A stretch of DNA of 64,000 bases from Lachnospira rogosae (GCF_040096455.1 NZ_JBBMER010000001.1:248001-312000), one strand, 5' to 3'; shown: positions 43,378 through 53,045, counted from the stretch's first letter. Numbers and translations are program-made. Notes: generated by a model not told the origin, from the letters alone.

Positions 43378-43486
43378 TATTTATATGTAAAATAATGATA
43401 TTATAAAACAGCATTTTGAAAAATAGGATAAAAACAACAAAATAAAATCATAAATAGTATTTTAAATATAAGAGCGGAGAGTAATA

Positions 43487-44110
43487 ATGTATTCATATAT
43501 AATAGGTGAATTTGTTGAGATGACACCAGAAGGGATAGTTATAGAGAATAATGGGATTGGCTATGACATTAAGACATCGTCCCTTACAGCTGAAAATATA
43601 CCTAAATCGGGTGAATTTGTAAAGGTGTATACATATCTGCACGTAAGAGAAGACGATATGAGCCTGTATGGATTTCTTACAAGAGATGAACTTAACGTAT
43701 TTAAATTATTAATAAATGTCAACGGAATAGGTCCTAAGGGGGCACTTGGAATATTATCAGCAATCAGCACAGATGATTTAAGATTTGCAGTACTGTCAGA
43801 TGATGTTAATCTTATAAAGAGCTGTCCGGGTGTTGGTGCTAAGACAGCACAGAGGCTTATTATTGAACTTAAGGATAAGTTAAAGGTTGAGGAAGCCTTT
43901 GAGATGGCACTTAATAACAGAAATAAGGCAAATGCGGCAGCAGAGCAGGATAATTCTATTATTGTTATGAATGATGCAGTTGAGGCACTTGTATCACTTG
44001 GCTATAGCAGTAAGGATGCGATTAAGGCTGTCAAGAAGGTTGATGATATTGATAAGAAGAATTCAGAGGCAATACTTAAGGAGGCTCTTAAAAGCCTTGC
44101 AACTTTATAG
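43487..44110 (+). CDS. ruvA: Holliday junction DNA helicase subunit RuvA
   Basis: RuvA binds Holliday junctions and recruits RuvB for branch migration. 207 residues: an N-terminal OB fold (MYSYIIGEFVEMTPEGIVIE, then YTYLHVREDDMSLYGF), two helix-hairpin-helix motifs (INVNGIGPKGALGIL and SCPGVGAKTAQRLIIELKDK) and the C-terminal RuvB-binding domain (AVEALVSLGYSSKDAIKAVKK). Good GCGGAGAG site. ruvB follows 98 bases downstream, the usual order. Confidence 0.96.
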   Translation: MYSYIIGEFVEMTPEGIVIENNGIGYDIKTSSLTAENIPKSGEFVKVYTYLHVREDDMSLYGFLTRDELNVFKLLINVNGIGPKGALGILSAISTDDLRFAVLSDDVNLIKSCPGVGAKTAQRLIIELKDKLKVEEAFEMALNNRNKANAAAEQDNSIIVMNDAVEALVSLGYSSKDAIKAVKKVDDIDKKNSEAILKEALKSLATL

Positions 44111-44208
44111 GTAAAATAAAAGAATATTTGAATATAAGAGAGCATTTGATTATAAAATAGTGCTTAGTTATAAAAAGGGTATTTAATTATGAGGAGGTGA
44201 AATACAAC

Positions 44209-45207
44209 GTGGAAAAAAGAATAATATCCACAGAAATCCTTACGGAAGATGCAAAGATAGAGAATTCGTTAAGACCATTAAAGCTTGATGATTATGTAGG
44301 ACAGGAAAAGGTTAAAAGAAACCTTAAAGTATATATAAAGGCAGCAAAGGAGAGAGGAGATTCACTAGACCATGTCTTATTTTATGGACCTCCTGGACTT
44401 GGTAAGACAACACTTGCTGGAATTATAGCTAATGAAATGGGAGTTAATATAAAGGTAACTTCTGGTCCGGCTATAGAGAAACCTGGAGAAATGGCAGCAA
44501 TACTCAATAATCTTAGTGAGGGAGATATATTGTTCGTTGATGAGATACACAGACTTAACAGACAGGTTGAGGAAGTACTGTATCCAGCAATGGAAGATTA
44601 TGAGATTGATATAATGATTGGAAAAGGTGCTACTGCAAGGTCGATAAGACTTGACCTTCCGCATTTTACACTTGTTGGTGCAACGACAAGAGCAGGACTT
44701 TTATCTGCACCTTTAAGAGATAGATTTGGAGTTGTTAATCATCTTGAATTCTATAATTGTGATGAATTAAAGAAGATTATAGTAAGGTCAGCAGAGGTTC
44801 TTGGCGTTGATATTGATGATGATGGTGCATATGAGCTTGCAAGAAGATCAAGGGGAACACCACGACTTGCCAACAGATTATTAAAGAGGGTAAGGGATTT
44901 TGCACAGGTAAAATATGACGGTAATATAACTAAAGATGTTGCTGATTATGCACTTGATCTTTTAGATGTTGACAGGGACGGACTTGATAGGAATGACAGG
45001 CTTATTCTTTCTACAATTGTAGAGAAATTTGACGGAGGACCTGTTGGAATAGAGACACTTGCGGCTTCTATTGGTGAAGATTCGGGAACGCTTGAAGATG
45101 TATATGAGCCATATCTTATACAGAATGATTATATTAACAGGACACCTAGAGGAAGAGTTGCAACAAAGAAAGCATATGATAATCTTGGTATTGAACTAAG
45201 AGAGTAG
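44209..45207 (+). CDS. ruvB: Holliday junction DNA helicase ATPase RuvB
   Basis: AAA+ motor of branch migration. 332 residues. Starts LRPLKLDDYVGQEKVKRNL; Walker A GPPGLGKTTLA near residues 60-70, Walker B FVDEIHR near 109-115, sensor 1 GATTRAGLLSAPLRDRFG and a C-terminal winged helix ending RTPRGRVAT. The start is GTG 44209, nine bases after GGAGG; an in-frame GTG at 44197 lies within that site. It is the second gene of the ruvA-ruvB-zapA-U32-ftsW-pbp run. Confidence 0.96.
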   Translation: MEKRIISTEILTEDAKIENSLRPLKLDDYVGQEKVKRNLKVYIKAAKERGDSLDHVLFYGPPGLGKTTLAGIIANEMGVNIKVTSGPAIEKPGEMAAILNNLSEGDILFVDEIHRLNRQVEEVLYPAMEDYEIDIMIGKGATARSIRLDLPHFTLVGATTRAGLLSAPLRDRFGVVNHLEFYNCDELKKIIVRSAEVLGVDIDDDGAYELARRSRGTPRLANRLLKRVRDFAQVKYDGNITKDVADYALDLLDVDRDGLDRNDRLILSTIVEKFDGGPVGIETLAASIGEDSGTLEDVYEPYLIQNDYINRTPRGRVATKKAYDNLGIELRE

Positions 45208-45257
45208 ATATTGTATACTTACTATATATTATTGTTAAGCAGGTCAGGAGGATGCAG

Positions 45258-45665
45258 ATGTCATCAAAGAATACAACAGAGGTAATCATAGGTGGAAAAG
45301 TATTTACTTTGGGAGGATATGAAAGTGAAGAATATCTTCAGAAGATAGCATCATATATTAATAATAAACTTGCTGAGTTCGGTAAAGACGAGAATTTTAG
45401 AAAGCAGTCAGCAGAGATAAGAGCTAATCTTATGTATCTTAATGTTGCCGATGATTATTTTAAGGCAAAGAAGCTTGGTGATGGTTTATCTTTAGAGATT
45501 GAGAATAAAGATAAGGAAATCTATGACCTTAAGCACGAACTTATTGCAGCACAGATAAAGTCTGAGTCTGCTGATAAGCAGATTGAGGAATTGAAGGGTA
45601 ACATAGAGAAGCTTCAAAATACCATTGTAAAGCTTGAAACAGAACTTAATGATTCAAAGAAATAA
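45258..45665 (+). CDS. zapA: cell division protein ZapA
   Basis: ZapA cross-links FtsZ filaments at the division ring. 135 residues: an N-terminal ZapA fold (TTEVIIGGKVFTLGGYESEEY and LQKIASYINNKLAEF, RANLMYLNVADDYFKAK) and a long C-terminal coiled coil of alternating charged and hydrophobic residues (about 75-135). Two in-frame ATGs stand at 45252 and 45258; the second is at better distance from CAGGAGG. Its place between ruvB and a U32 peptidase gene followed by ftsW is typical of Lachnospiraceae. Confidence 0.88.
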   Translation: MSSKNTTEVIIGGKVFTLGGYESEEYLQKIASYINNKLAEFGKDENFRKQSAEIRANLMYLNVADDYFKAKKLGDGLSLEIENKDKEIYDLKHELIAAQIKSESADKQIEELKGNIEKLQNTIVKLETELNDSKK

Positions 45666-45675
45666 TTATATTTAG

Positions 45676-45705
45676 CGGGGCTGGGGACAATGTGCTACAG
45701 TCCCG
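45676..45705 (+). other. GC-rich hairpin between zapA and the U32 gene
   Basis: CGGGGCTG (45676-45683) pairs with CAGTCCCG (45698-45705, one G-U pair), followed by the weak tail ATTTGATT. It may be a leaky terminator or an mRNA stability element inside the operon. Confidence 0.5.
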
Positions 45706-45748
45706 ATTTGATTAATAAGTATTATAGAATGAGGATAAATGATATATT

Positions 45749-48274
45749 ATGGAATTAACACATGGTAACAACTACAACAGAATAGAAGTTCTTGCACCAG
45801 CAGGTTCTCTTGAAATATGTAAGGCTGTTATTAATGCAGGGGCAGATGCGGTGTATCTTGGAGGAGATATGTTCGGCGCAAGGGCATACGCAGGCAATCT
45901 TAATAATGAAGAGATGCTTGAAGCACTTGACTATGCACATAGAGCTGGGTGCAGAATATATCTTACAGTTAATACACTTCTTAAGCACAAAGAGATAGAA
46001 GGACAATTGATTTCATATATAAGACCATTTTATGAACACGGACTTGATGCGGTTATTGTTCAGGATTTAGGAGTTATGCGGCTTATAAAGAAGCATTTTC
46101 CAGATATGGACATACACGCAAGCACACAGATGACACAGACAGGCAGTCTTGGTGCTAAGCTTCTGTGGGATATGGGTGCAGAGCGTGTTGTCACTTCAAG
46201 AGAGATGACATTAACTGAGATTGCACAGCTTCATAAAGATTGTCCGGATATGGAGATTGAAAGCTTTGTTCACGGTGCTATGTGTTATTGTTACTCGGGA
46301 CAATGTCTTATGAGCAGTTTCAGAGGTGGAAGAAGCGGCAACAGGGGAAGATGTGCACAGCCCTGCAGGCTTTCTTATAAAGTATATGATAATGACAGTC
46401 AGATTAACGACAAAGATAATTCCTTTGCATTAAGTCCTAAAGATATGTGTGCCCTGCCTATACTTCCAGATATAATAGAAGCTGGTGTGTATTCGTTAAA
46501 GATAGAAGGAAGAATGAAAAATGTGACCTATGCCGCATATGTTACTTCTATATATAGGCATTATGTTGATGAATACATTAAATATGGAAGAAAAGGCTAT
46601 AAAATAACTAAGAAAGATATAGATAATCTATGTGATATATATAACCGAGGCTCTTTTACGACAGGGTTTTATAACAGCAAGAAGGGTAAGGAGATGATGT
46701 CGTATGAACGTCCTAATCATAGGGGGAGTGAAGCATTAAAGGTCGTTAGTAATGATAAGGGAAGGGTTACATTTAAAGCATTAAAGGATATCAATCCACA
46801 GGATGTATTCGAGATTGACAAGGAACACAGCTTTGAGAGTGGCTCGTTTGTTAAGGCGGGTAATACTTTAGTGGTCAATCTTCCAAGAAAATATAATCTG
46901 TACAAGGACAGAATTATTAACAGAATGAAGAATTCTTCTCTTGAAAGACTTGTAAAAGAAAAGTATGTGCAGACAAGCTTTGAAAGAGATATTGATATGT
47001 ATATGGAGGCTGTGAAAGGCTCACCATTAAGTCTTACCGCTGTGACTGGTCAATTCAGTGCAAGCATATCAGGCAGTGAGGTGACTAAAGCTTTAAAACA
47101 GCCAGCCGATTACGAAGATGTTAAGAGCAAGCTTATAATGACAGGTAACACCGGATATAAAGTGTCTGGCATAGAACTTCATATGGATAATGATGTGTTC
47201 TTATCGGTTGGAGAATTAAAGAAGCTAAGAAGAGAAGTTATAGCACAGCTTGATAATAATATATTAAGTTCATATTGCAGGACATATAAAGAGCCGGACG
47301 ATAGTATAATAAATCCCTGCTGTATGACATATAACGAGCAGGATAATAGCATATTAAGTTCGGATTGTGATGCACATAATGAGCATAACAATAATTGCAC
47401 AGGTATTGAAAGTCAATATAATGATGTGTCAGATAATGCAGGCAAGATGTTATGTACAGTATATTGTCATTCCTTTGATATTGTCAGCTCGGTGATTGAT
47501 ATAGTCAGCAGTCCTGATAATAAGCTGGATATTGCAGTTGGAAGAATATATCTTGATTTTGGAATGTATTACAGCGACCGGCAGAGATTTATTAAAGTGT
47601 GTGAAAAAATCAACAAAATGGGAATTAAGCTGTTTATAGCACTTCCTTATATTCTTGAACAGAGCAGGGCAAGACAGCTTTCGGCTATGCTTGATGATAT
47701 AGAACATAATACTGGAATAATAATAGACGGCTATCTTGTAAGAAATATTGAAGAAATCGGACTTATAGGAAGCAGAAAGTCTAAAGTTAAAGATATAATT
47801 ACTGATACAGGACTGTATGTATTTAATAAGTATGCAGGTTATGAATTGAAAGATATTGCTGATAAGGCGGGGGTAAGGCTGCTATCCCACACACTTCCGC
47901 TTGAGCTTAATAATTCTGAGTTACAGGATACTCTGACTGCTGGAAGTGAGATTATTGTGTATGGAAAAATACCTGCTATGGTATCTAAATCGTGTGTTAG
48001 AAAGACTTATGGAATATGTGATAAGAAGTGTAGTACAACTCTTTTAAAGCAGGGTAGTGATGTAAGCTACATAGTTGAGAGCGTATGCAGTTATTGTTAC
48101 ACAGTGACGTGGGCAGGCACATTTGATTTAACAGAAGAACTTAAAAGAAATGACCTTGGTGTTAGGTCGTTAAGATTTGAGTTCATAGATGAAGATACTT
48201 TTACAATAAAGAAAGCTTTAAGCTTTGAGGGGGTATCGCCATATAAGGGACATTTCTATAGAGGAGTCAATTAA
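45749..48274 (+). CDS. U32-family peptidase / RlhA-like protein, long form
   Basis: 841 residues. Residues 1-330 are the U32 TIM-barrel: EVLAPAGSLEICKAVINAGADAVYLGG, ASTQMTQTGSLGAKLLWDMG, the FVHGAMCYCYSGQCLMSS Cys cluster and RGRCAQPCRLSYK, then LSPKDMCALP and SLKIEGRMK. Some members hydroxylate 23S rRNA with prephenate (RlhA), others are called collagenases. A DUF3656-like second half follows. It is interrupted near residues 502-547 by a low-complexity insert of three imperfect Asn/Ser/Cys repeats. A late Cys group (ICDKKCSTT, SYCYTV) could bind a metal cluster. The ribosome site (GAGGA) is rather distant. Confidence 0.88.
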   Translation: MELTHGNNYNRIEVLAPAGSLEICKAVINAGADAVYLGGDMFGARAYAGNLNNEEMLEALDYAHRAGCRIYLTVNTLLKHKEIEGQLISYIRPFYEHGLDAVIVQDLGVMRLIKKHFPDMDIHASTQMTQTGSLGAKLLWDMGAERVVTSREMTLTEIAQLHKDCPDMEIESFVHGAMCYCYSGQCLMSSFRGGRSGNRGRCAQPCRLSYKVYDNDSQINDKDNSFALSPKDMCALPILPDIIEAGVYSLKIEGRMKNVTYAAYVTSIYRHYVDEYIKYGRKGYKITKKDIDNLCDIYNRGSFTTGFYNSKKGKEMMSYERPNHRGSEALKVVSNDKGRVTFKALKDINPQDVFEIDKEHSFESGSFVKAGNTLVVNLPRKYNLYKDRIINRMKNSSLERLVKEKYVQTSFERDIDMYMEAVKGSPLSLTAVTGQFSASISGSEVTKALKQPADYEDVKSKLIMTGNTGYKVSGIELHMDNDVFLSVGELKKLRREVIAQLDNNILSSYCRTYKEPDDSIINPCCMTYNEQDNSILSSDCDAHNEHNNNCTGIESQYNDVSDNAGKMLCTVYCHSFDIVSSVIDIVSSPDNKLDIAVGRIYLDFGMYYSDRQRFIKVCEKINKMGIKLFIALPYILEQSRARQLSAMLDDIEHNTGIIIDGYLVRNIEEIGLIGSRKSKVKDIITDTGLYVFNKYAGYELKDIADKAGVRLLSHTLPLELNNSELQDTLTAGSEIIVYGKIPAMVSKSCVRKTYGICDKKCSTTLLKQGSDVSYIVESVCSYCYTVTWAGTFDLTEELKRNDLGVRSLRFEFIDEDTFTIKKALSFEGVSPYKGHFYRGVN
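47252..47390 (+). repeat. imperfect 42-48-bp repeats inside the U32 gene
   Basis: Three units begin GATAATAATATATTAAG, GATAGTATAATAAAT and GATAATAGCATATTAAG and encode DNNILSSYCRTYKEPD, DSIINPCCMTYNEQ and DNSILSSDCDAHNEH. They form a poorly ordered insert between the two conserved halves of the U32 protein, probably a slippage expansion. Confidence 0.6.
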
Positions 48275-48276
48275 TT

Positions 48277-49656
48277 ATGCAGACAGTTTGTTTGGAATTA
48301 TCAAAATATGTACTTGCATTTCTTATGGCTTTCTATGCACTCGCGGCATACAGGGGTGCAGTAATAAGAAATGAAGATAAAAGAAAAAAGATATACCGGA
48401 TACAGAATATTATAATGGTAATTGTACATTTTACTGGTTATCTTATAATGTATGTTGCGTATGATGATATGAATTATATATATCTGTATTTTGCACAGCT
48501 GGTATATCTTGGTGCAGTTATTATGCTTTATATGGTATTTTATCCTAAAGCATCAAGACTGCTTGTTAATAATATGTGTATGCTGATGGCGGTTGGCTTT
48601 GTTATGATAGCAAGATTAAGTTATACCAAATGCGTAAAGCAGTTTGCTATAGCGGTTGCGGGCACATTGCTTACGCTTGCCATTCCGTGGTTGTTAAAGA
48701 CTGTGAAAAGCTTCAGAAAGATGGGATGGATATATTGTGGCACAGGACTTGTGCTTCTGCTGGCAGTTCTTCTTGGCAATAAGATATATGGAGCTAATCT
48801 TGTTCTTACAATAGGACCTGTGTCAGTACAGCCGGCAGAATTCGTAAAGATATTATATGTAATGTTTGTAGCTTCGATGTTTAATAAAGCAACAACATTC
48901 AGACAGACTGCTGTAGTTACAGCATTTGCCGCACTTCATGTTATAATACTTGTGCTGTCAACAGATCTTGGAGCAGCACTTATATTTTTCGTGGTCTATA
49001 TTGCTATGCTTTATATTGCAACCAAGAATGTGTTATATGCAGGTGCAGGCATTATGGGTGGAGGAGTTGCAGGTGTTATCGCCTATAAGCTTTTCTCTCA
49101 TGTAAGAAAAAGAGTTATAATATGGAAAGATCCGTGGAGCCATATTGATGATAGTGGTTATCAGGTATGCCAGTCGCTGTTTTCAATAGGAATGGGTTCG
49201 TGGTTTGGATATGGTTTTTGCCAGGGTATGCCGGATAAAATTCCTGTTGCAGAAAAGGATTTTATGTTCTCAGCTATTTCAGAGGAGTTTGGATTAATAT
49301 TTGCTATATCGTTATTACTGGTATGCCTTAATAATCTTATACTTATGATGAACATTGCATCAAGATGTAAGACATTGTTTTACAGGCTTGTCGCAGTTGG
49401 ACTTGGAGTTACATATGGCTTTCAGGTGTTCCTTACAGTTGGAGGAGCAATAAAGCTTATTCCGATGACTGGTGTAACACTGCCGTTCGTAAGTTATGGA
49501 GGAAGCTCTATAATAAGTTCGTTAGTGATGTTTGCACTGATTAATGGAATGTATAATATGAGACTTGATGAAAGCGAGTATGAAGATGACAGAAAAGGTA
49601 AAAATGCAAAAAAACAATCAACAGCAAAAACAACGCCGAAGAAACATCAGGCGTAA
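48277..49656 (+). CDS. FtsW/RodA/SpoVE-family peptidoglycan glycosyltransferase
   Basis: SEDS-family polymerase of lipid II. 459 residues with about ten membrane helices plus a charged C-terminal tail. Family motifs are visible: VSVQPAEFVKILYVMFVASM, STDLGAALIFFVVYIAMLYI (catalytic Asp region), WKDPWSHIDDSGYQVCQSLFSIGMGSWFG and FVSYGGSSIISSLVMFALING. It begins two bases after the U32 gene and its last 53 bases overlap the penicillin-binding protein gene, the usual partner of an SEDS polymerase. Whether it serves division or elongation cannot be told from sequence alone. Confidence 0.92.
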   Translation: MQTVCLELSKYVLAFLMAFYALAAYRGAVIRNEDKRKKIYRIQNIIMVIVHFTGYLIMYVAYDDMNYIYLYFAQLVYLGAVIMLYMVFYPKASRLLVNNMCMLMAVGFVMIARLSYTKCVKQFAIAVAGTLLTLAIPWLLKTVKSFRKMGWIYCGTGLVLLLAVLLGNKIYGANLVLTIGPVSVQPAEFVKILYVMFVASMFNKATTFRQTAVVTAFAALHVIILVLSTDLGAALIFFVVYIAMLYIATKNVLYAGAGIMGGGVAGVIAYKLFSHVRKRVIIWKDPWSHIDDSGYQVCQSLFSIGMGSWFGYGFCQGMPDKIPVAEKDFMFSAISEEFGLIFAISLLLVCLNNLILMMNIASRCKTLFYRLVAVGLGVTYGFQVFLTVGGAIKLIPMTGVTLPFVSYGGSSIISSLVMFALINGMYNMRLDESEYEDDRKGKNAKKQSTAKTTPKKHQA

Positions 49657-51097
49657 AGAAAAAGAAACGGATATTGTAGAAGGAAGTAAAAAAGGCCTTA
49701 GAAACAGGGAAACTAATATAATATCTTTTGTGTTTATAGGCTTATTTGCAATTATGATAGTATATCTTTGTGTATTTAATATCAAAGATGCCAAAGATGT
49801 TATTAACAATCCATATAATAAAAGAATAGATAATCAGGCTGATAAGGTTGTGAGAGGCGATATATATGCTTCTGATGGAACAGTGCTTGCAACGACTGAT
49901 ACGGCAGATGACGGTACAGAGACAAGAGTGTATCCACAGAAAAAGCTTTTTGGCCACGTCATAGGATATAATTCCAAGACGAAGATGGGAATTGAGTCAA
50001 CAGAGAATTATTATCTGTTATCTGAGACAGATAATATATTTGATCAGATATCCAATGATTTAACAGGCGATAAGGCAAAGGGACATAATGTGTATACAAC
50101 ATTGGATACAACCTTGCAGAAGGCAGCATATAAGGCACTTGGCAGTAACAAAGGTGCTGTGATAGTTATGGAAAGTTCTACAGGAAAGATACTGGCAATG
50201 GTTTCCAAGCCTGATTTTGACCCTAATCTGGTAGATAAAGATTACGATAAATGGATTAATTATGATAGTTCAGAGTCGGTTCTTTTAAACAGGGCTACAC
50301 AAGGATTGTATGCACCGGGTTCAACCTTTAAGATACTTACAACACTTGAGTATATAAGGGAAAATGGTACAGATAATTCATTTATGTATGTATGCGACGG
50401 AAGTGATTATGAGGAAGGTGGAACAACAATTCCATGTGCAGATGGAAAAGCACATGGAAAGCAAGATCTTGTAGATGCTTTTGCTAATTCCTGTAATTCA
50501 GCCTTTTCGCATATAGGTGCAGGACTTAAGCTGACCTCATTTAAGAATCTATGCACCTCATTTTTATTTAATAAGAATATACCGGTCGCATTTGAATATA
50601 ATAAAAGTTCATTTGCACTGAGTGAGGAGTCAGGCATAAGTGAAGCACAGGAAACTGCAATTGGACAAGGAAAAACTATGATAAGTCCACTCCATAATCT
50701 TATGATAGCTGCAACAGTGGCTAATGATGGTACAATGATGACACCATATCTGGTTGACAGAATAGAAGATGCTTATGGCAGAGTAGTAAAACAGAATAAA
50801 CCAACAGTTATTGACAAGCTTATGACAAGTGACGAAGCACAGTATCTTACAGAATGTATGGAAGAGGTTGTTGATTCAGGTACAGGTGGTTCAATGAGAT
50901 GGTCATCATATAATGCTGCTGGTAAGACTGGCTCGGCACAATACGATAATAGTGATAATGTACATTCGTGGTTTGTTGGATTTGCTCCGGCAGAGACACC
51001 AGAGATTGTAGTAAGTGTTGTGCTTGAGGGTGGCTATTCAGGTGTATCAAGTGCACAGTATATAGCGAAGGCTGTATTTGATGCGTATTTTCAATAA
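49604..51097 (+). CDS. penicillin-binding protein, class B transpeptidase
   Basis: Cross-links peptidoglycan. 497 residues: a short basic cytoplasmic start, one membrane helix (about 38-60), a dimerisation/pedestal region and the transpeptidase domain with S240-T-F-K243, S296-C-N298 and K441-T-G. The start ATG 49604 lies inside ftsW, five bases after AAAGG; earlier in-frame starts lack a ribosome site. The overlap with ftsW suggests coupled translation of an SEDS-PBP pair. Compact for a class B PBP, without PASTA domains. Confidence 0.92.
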   Translation: MQKNNQQQKQRRRNIRRKEKETDIVEGSKKGLRNRETNIISFVFIGLFAIMIVYLCVFNIKDAKDVINNPYNKRIDNQADKVVRGDIYASDGTVLATTDTADDGTETRVYPQKKLFGHVIGYNSKTKMGIESTENYYLLSETDNIFDQISNDLTGDKAKGHNVYTTLDTTLQKAAYKALGSNKGAVIVMESSTGKILAMVSKPDFDPNLVDKDYDKWINYDSSESVLLNRATQGLYAPGSTFKILTTLEYIRENGTDNSFMYVCDGSDYEEGGTTIPCADGKAHGKQDLVDAFANSCNSAFSHIGAGLKLTSFKNLCTSFLFNKNIPVAFEYNKSSFALSEESGISEAQETAIGQGKTMISPLHNLMIAATVANDGTMMTPYLVDRIEDAYGRVVKQNKPTVIDKLMTSDEAQYLTECMEEVVDSGTGGSMRWSSYNAAGKTGSAQYDNSDNVHSWFVGFAPAETPEIVVSVVLEGGYSGVSSAQYIAKAVFDAYFQ

Positions 51098-51245
51098 TAT
51101 GTTAATATGTTTGGCAGGAGCTTATTTGTTGATGACGTCATATATATAAGAGATTGCGAAAAATGTCAGAAAACAGCACGCTATGTCAAACATTTAGCCT
51201 TGATAAAAAAATATCAGCATTGTATAATGGATTGGAGGAAACGAT

Positions 51246-51680
51246 ATGTCAGAAGCAGTAAGCTGTGGAGGAGTTGTAATATTCAGAGGCAAAGTTCTTG
51301 TATTATATAAGAATTTTATGAATTCACGAGATGGCTGGGTACTTCCAAAGGGGACAGTCGAAAAGGGAGAAACTTATGAACAGACAGCTGTGCGTGAAGT
51401 GAATGAGGAGGCAGGTGCTGATGTAAGAATAAGAGCTTACATTGGCAGTACGAATTATTCATTTAAGGCTGGACACAAGAACATCGATAAGATCGTTCAC
51501 TGGTATCTGTGTGAATCCGACAGCTATGACTGTGTGCCTCAGAAAGAAGAATTTTTTTACGATGCAGGTTACTATAAGTATCACGAGGCGTATCATCTTC
51601 TGGAATATCCGAATGAGAAACAGATACTTTCAGATGCTTATACAATGTATAGACAATTAAGAAAAGAAGGAAACTGGTGA
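51246..51680 (+). CDS. NUDIX hydrolase
   Basis: 144 residues. The Nudix box Gx5Ex7REUxEExGU is complete: G36 to E42, R50-E51, E54-E55 and G57 (LPKGTVEKGETYEQTAVREV and onward). These enzymes cleave nucleoside diphosphates linked to another moiety; the FSHKN-type surroundings do not fix a substrate, and diadenosine polyphosphate hydrolase-like activity is one option. GGAGG site. The lytic transglycosylase gene starts three bases after its stop. Confidence 0.9.
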   Translation: MSEAVSCGGVVIFRGKVLVLYKNFMNSRDGWVLPKGTVEKGETYEQTAVREVNEEAGADVRIRAYIGSTNYSFKAGHKNIDKIVHWYLCESDSYDCVPQKEEFFYDAGYYKYHEAYHLLEYPNEKQILSDAYTMYRQLRKEGNW

Positions 51681-51683
51681 GTA

Positions 51684-52628
51684 ATGGTAGTAGATTCAGT
51701 TAATATGTTAGATGGTAATGTATATCTTGTAAGTCAGGGAGATAATATTAAACCGGCTGGTGCAACTGATTTTGATAATGTAATTAACAACATAAGTTCA
51801 GGAAGCGAGTCATTAGATGATATATTTAATGAAGTATCCAATGAATATGGTGTCAATGTTAACCTGTTAAAGGCGGTTGCAAAGGCAGAGTCGGATTTTG
51901 ATACAGAAGCAGTATCATATTGTGGGGCACAGGGGATTATGCAGCTTATGCCGACAACGGCAGAATCGTTAGGCGTTGAAGATCCATTTGATGCAAGACA
52001 GAATATTACAGGTGGAGCGAAGATGCTTGCGTATCTTTTAGATGATTACAATGGTAATGTTACACTTGCCCTTGCTGCATATAATGCTGGAAGTGGTTCT
52101 GTAAGCAAATATGGTGGAGTTCCTCCATATAAAGAGACATTAGGATATATAGACAGAATTAATGATATATTAGGTGGAGCACTTTCTTCCGATTCAACAA
52201 CAATTGATGGAGCTGGTGCTACAGATCTTTCACAGAGTATATGTGTTGGCGATACAGGAATAATGGTTGATTCCCAGAATAACAGCCAGCAGGGAGAGAA
52301 TAACCAGGAGCTTTCAGCACTTAGAAACCAGATAACAGCTAATAAGTACAATATATCTGATGCAGTATTAAAGAGCCGTGCATCATCAGGAACAAGCAGT
52401 TCCAATGTGCTGTTCAGCTATGATGATTACAAATATGTAATTAATACATATAAAGCAATATTATCAAAGCTGTTAGCGGTATCATCGACTATTAATACAA
52501 GTGATGATAGTAATACATATAATACAGCATACAATAATTACAGTGATGATAACAGTGCTTTAGGATACTATAAGAATGGTCTGCTTAGCACAAGTCAGGC
52601 AGTCCTTAAAATGCTTAATATGAATTAA
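51684..52628 (+). CDS. SLT-type lytic transglycosylase
   Basis: 314 residues. Residues 58-155 are a Slt70-like domain: LLKAVAKAESDFD with catalytic Glu69, SYCGAQGIMQLMPTTAESLG, and LALAAYNAGSGSVSKYGGVPPY. It would cut glycan strands. No signal peptide or membrane helix is visible: the N-terminus MVVDSVNMLDGNVYLVSQGD is a soluble segment, as in enzymes exported through a flagellar secretion system or released by other routes. The C-terminal half is Ser/Asn-rich and probably disordered. Confidence 0.88.
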   Translation: MVVDSVNMLDGNVYLVSQGDNIKPAGATDFDNVINNISSGSESLDDIFNEVSNEYGVNVNLLKAVAKAESDFDTEAVSYCGAQGIMQLMPTTAESLGVEDPFDARQNITGGAKMLAYLLDDYNGNVTLALAAYNAGSGSVSKYGGVPPYKETLGYIDRINDILGGALSSDSTTIDGAGATDLSQSICVGDTGIMVDSQNNSQQGENNQELSALRNQITANKYNISDAVLKSRASSGTSSSNVLFSYDDYKYVINTYKAILSKLLAVSSTINTSDDSNTYNTAYNNYSDDNSALGYYKNGLLSTSQAVLKMLNMN

Positions 52629-52635
52629 AGATTAT

Positions 52636-52658
52636 AACCAGCATTAACACTGCTGGTT
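52636..52658 (+). terminator. weak terminator-like hairpin after the transglycosylase gene
   Basis: AACCAGCA (52636-52643) pairs with TGCTGGTT (52651-52658) over a seven-base loop; only a short T stretch follows, so termination may be partial. Confidence 0.5.
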
Positions 52659-52721
52659 TAAATAGACAGCGAACATTGCCGCTTTGCAATTGATAGCAAT
52701 GTAGAATGTGAGGGAAAGATT

Positions 52722-53045
52722 ATGAACAATAAAAGAATTAAGGTTACATTATACAACAGAACATATAAAGAGATAGATATGAGTGACTTTACTTGTCTTC
52801 CAGAAGAATTATTTGCTAATAGAGATGACATTGTGGAGGTTGTGCTTCCGGAAGGTGTTAAGGTTATAAGCAACAATGCTTTTGAGAACTGCCAGAGGCT
52901 GGAGAAAGTAGAATTTCCATCGACACTTGAAAGAATTGAAAGTGAAGCATTTCTTAACTGCTTTAATCTTAAGAGTGCACAGTATGGCAAAGATGTAAAG
53001 ATTGACCCTACATCATTTAAGGGATGTGCTAATCTTACATATTAA
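52722..53045 (+). CDS. small leucine-rich-repeat protein, BspA type
   Basis: 107 residues. The central part (VVEVVLPEGVKVISNNAFENCQ, LEKVEFPSTLERIESEAFLNCF, LKSAQYGKDVKIDPTSFKGCANL) contains three treponemal/BspA-type leucine-rich repeats of 22-23 residues. Larger proteins of this class are on the surface, but this one has no signal peptide and is probably a cytoplasmic binding module. GAGGGAAAG ribosome site. Confidence 0.8.
   Translation: MNNKRIKVTLYNRTYKEIDMSDFTCLPEELFANRDDIVEVVLPEGVKVISNNAFENCQRLEKVEFPSTLERIESEAFLNCFNLKSAQYGKDVKIDPTSFKGCANLTY

Noticed and set aside
51107..51310. 67-codon ORF between the PBP and Nudix genes
   Set aside because: It has no ribosome site, overlaps the Nudix start and its residues look random. 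The GGAGG at about 51235 belongs to the Nudix gene.
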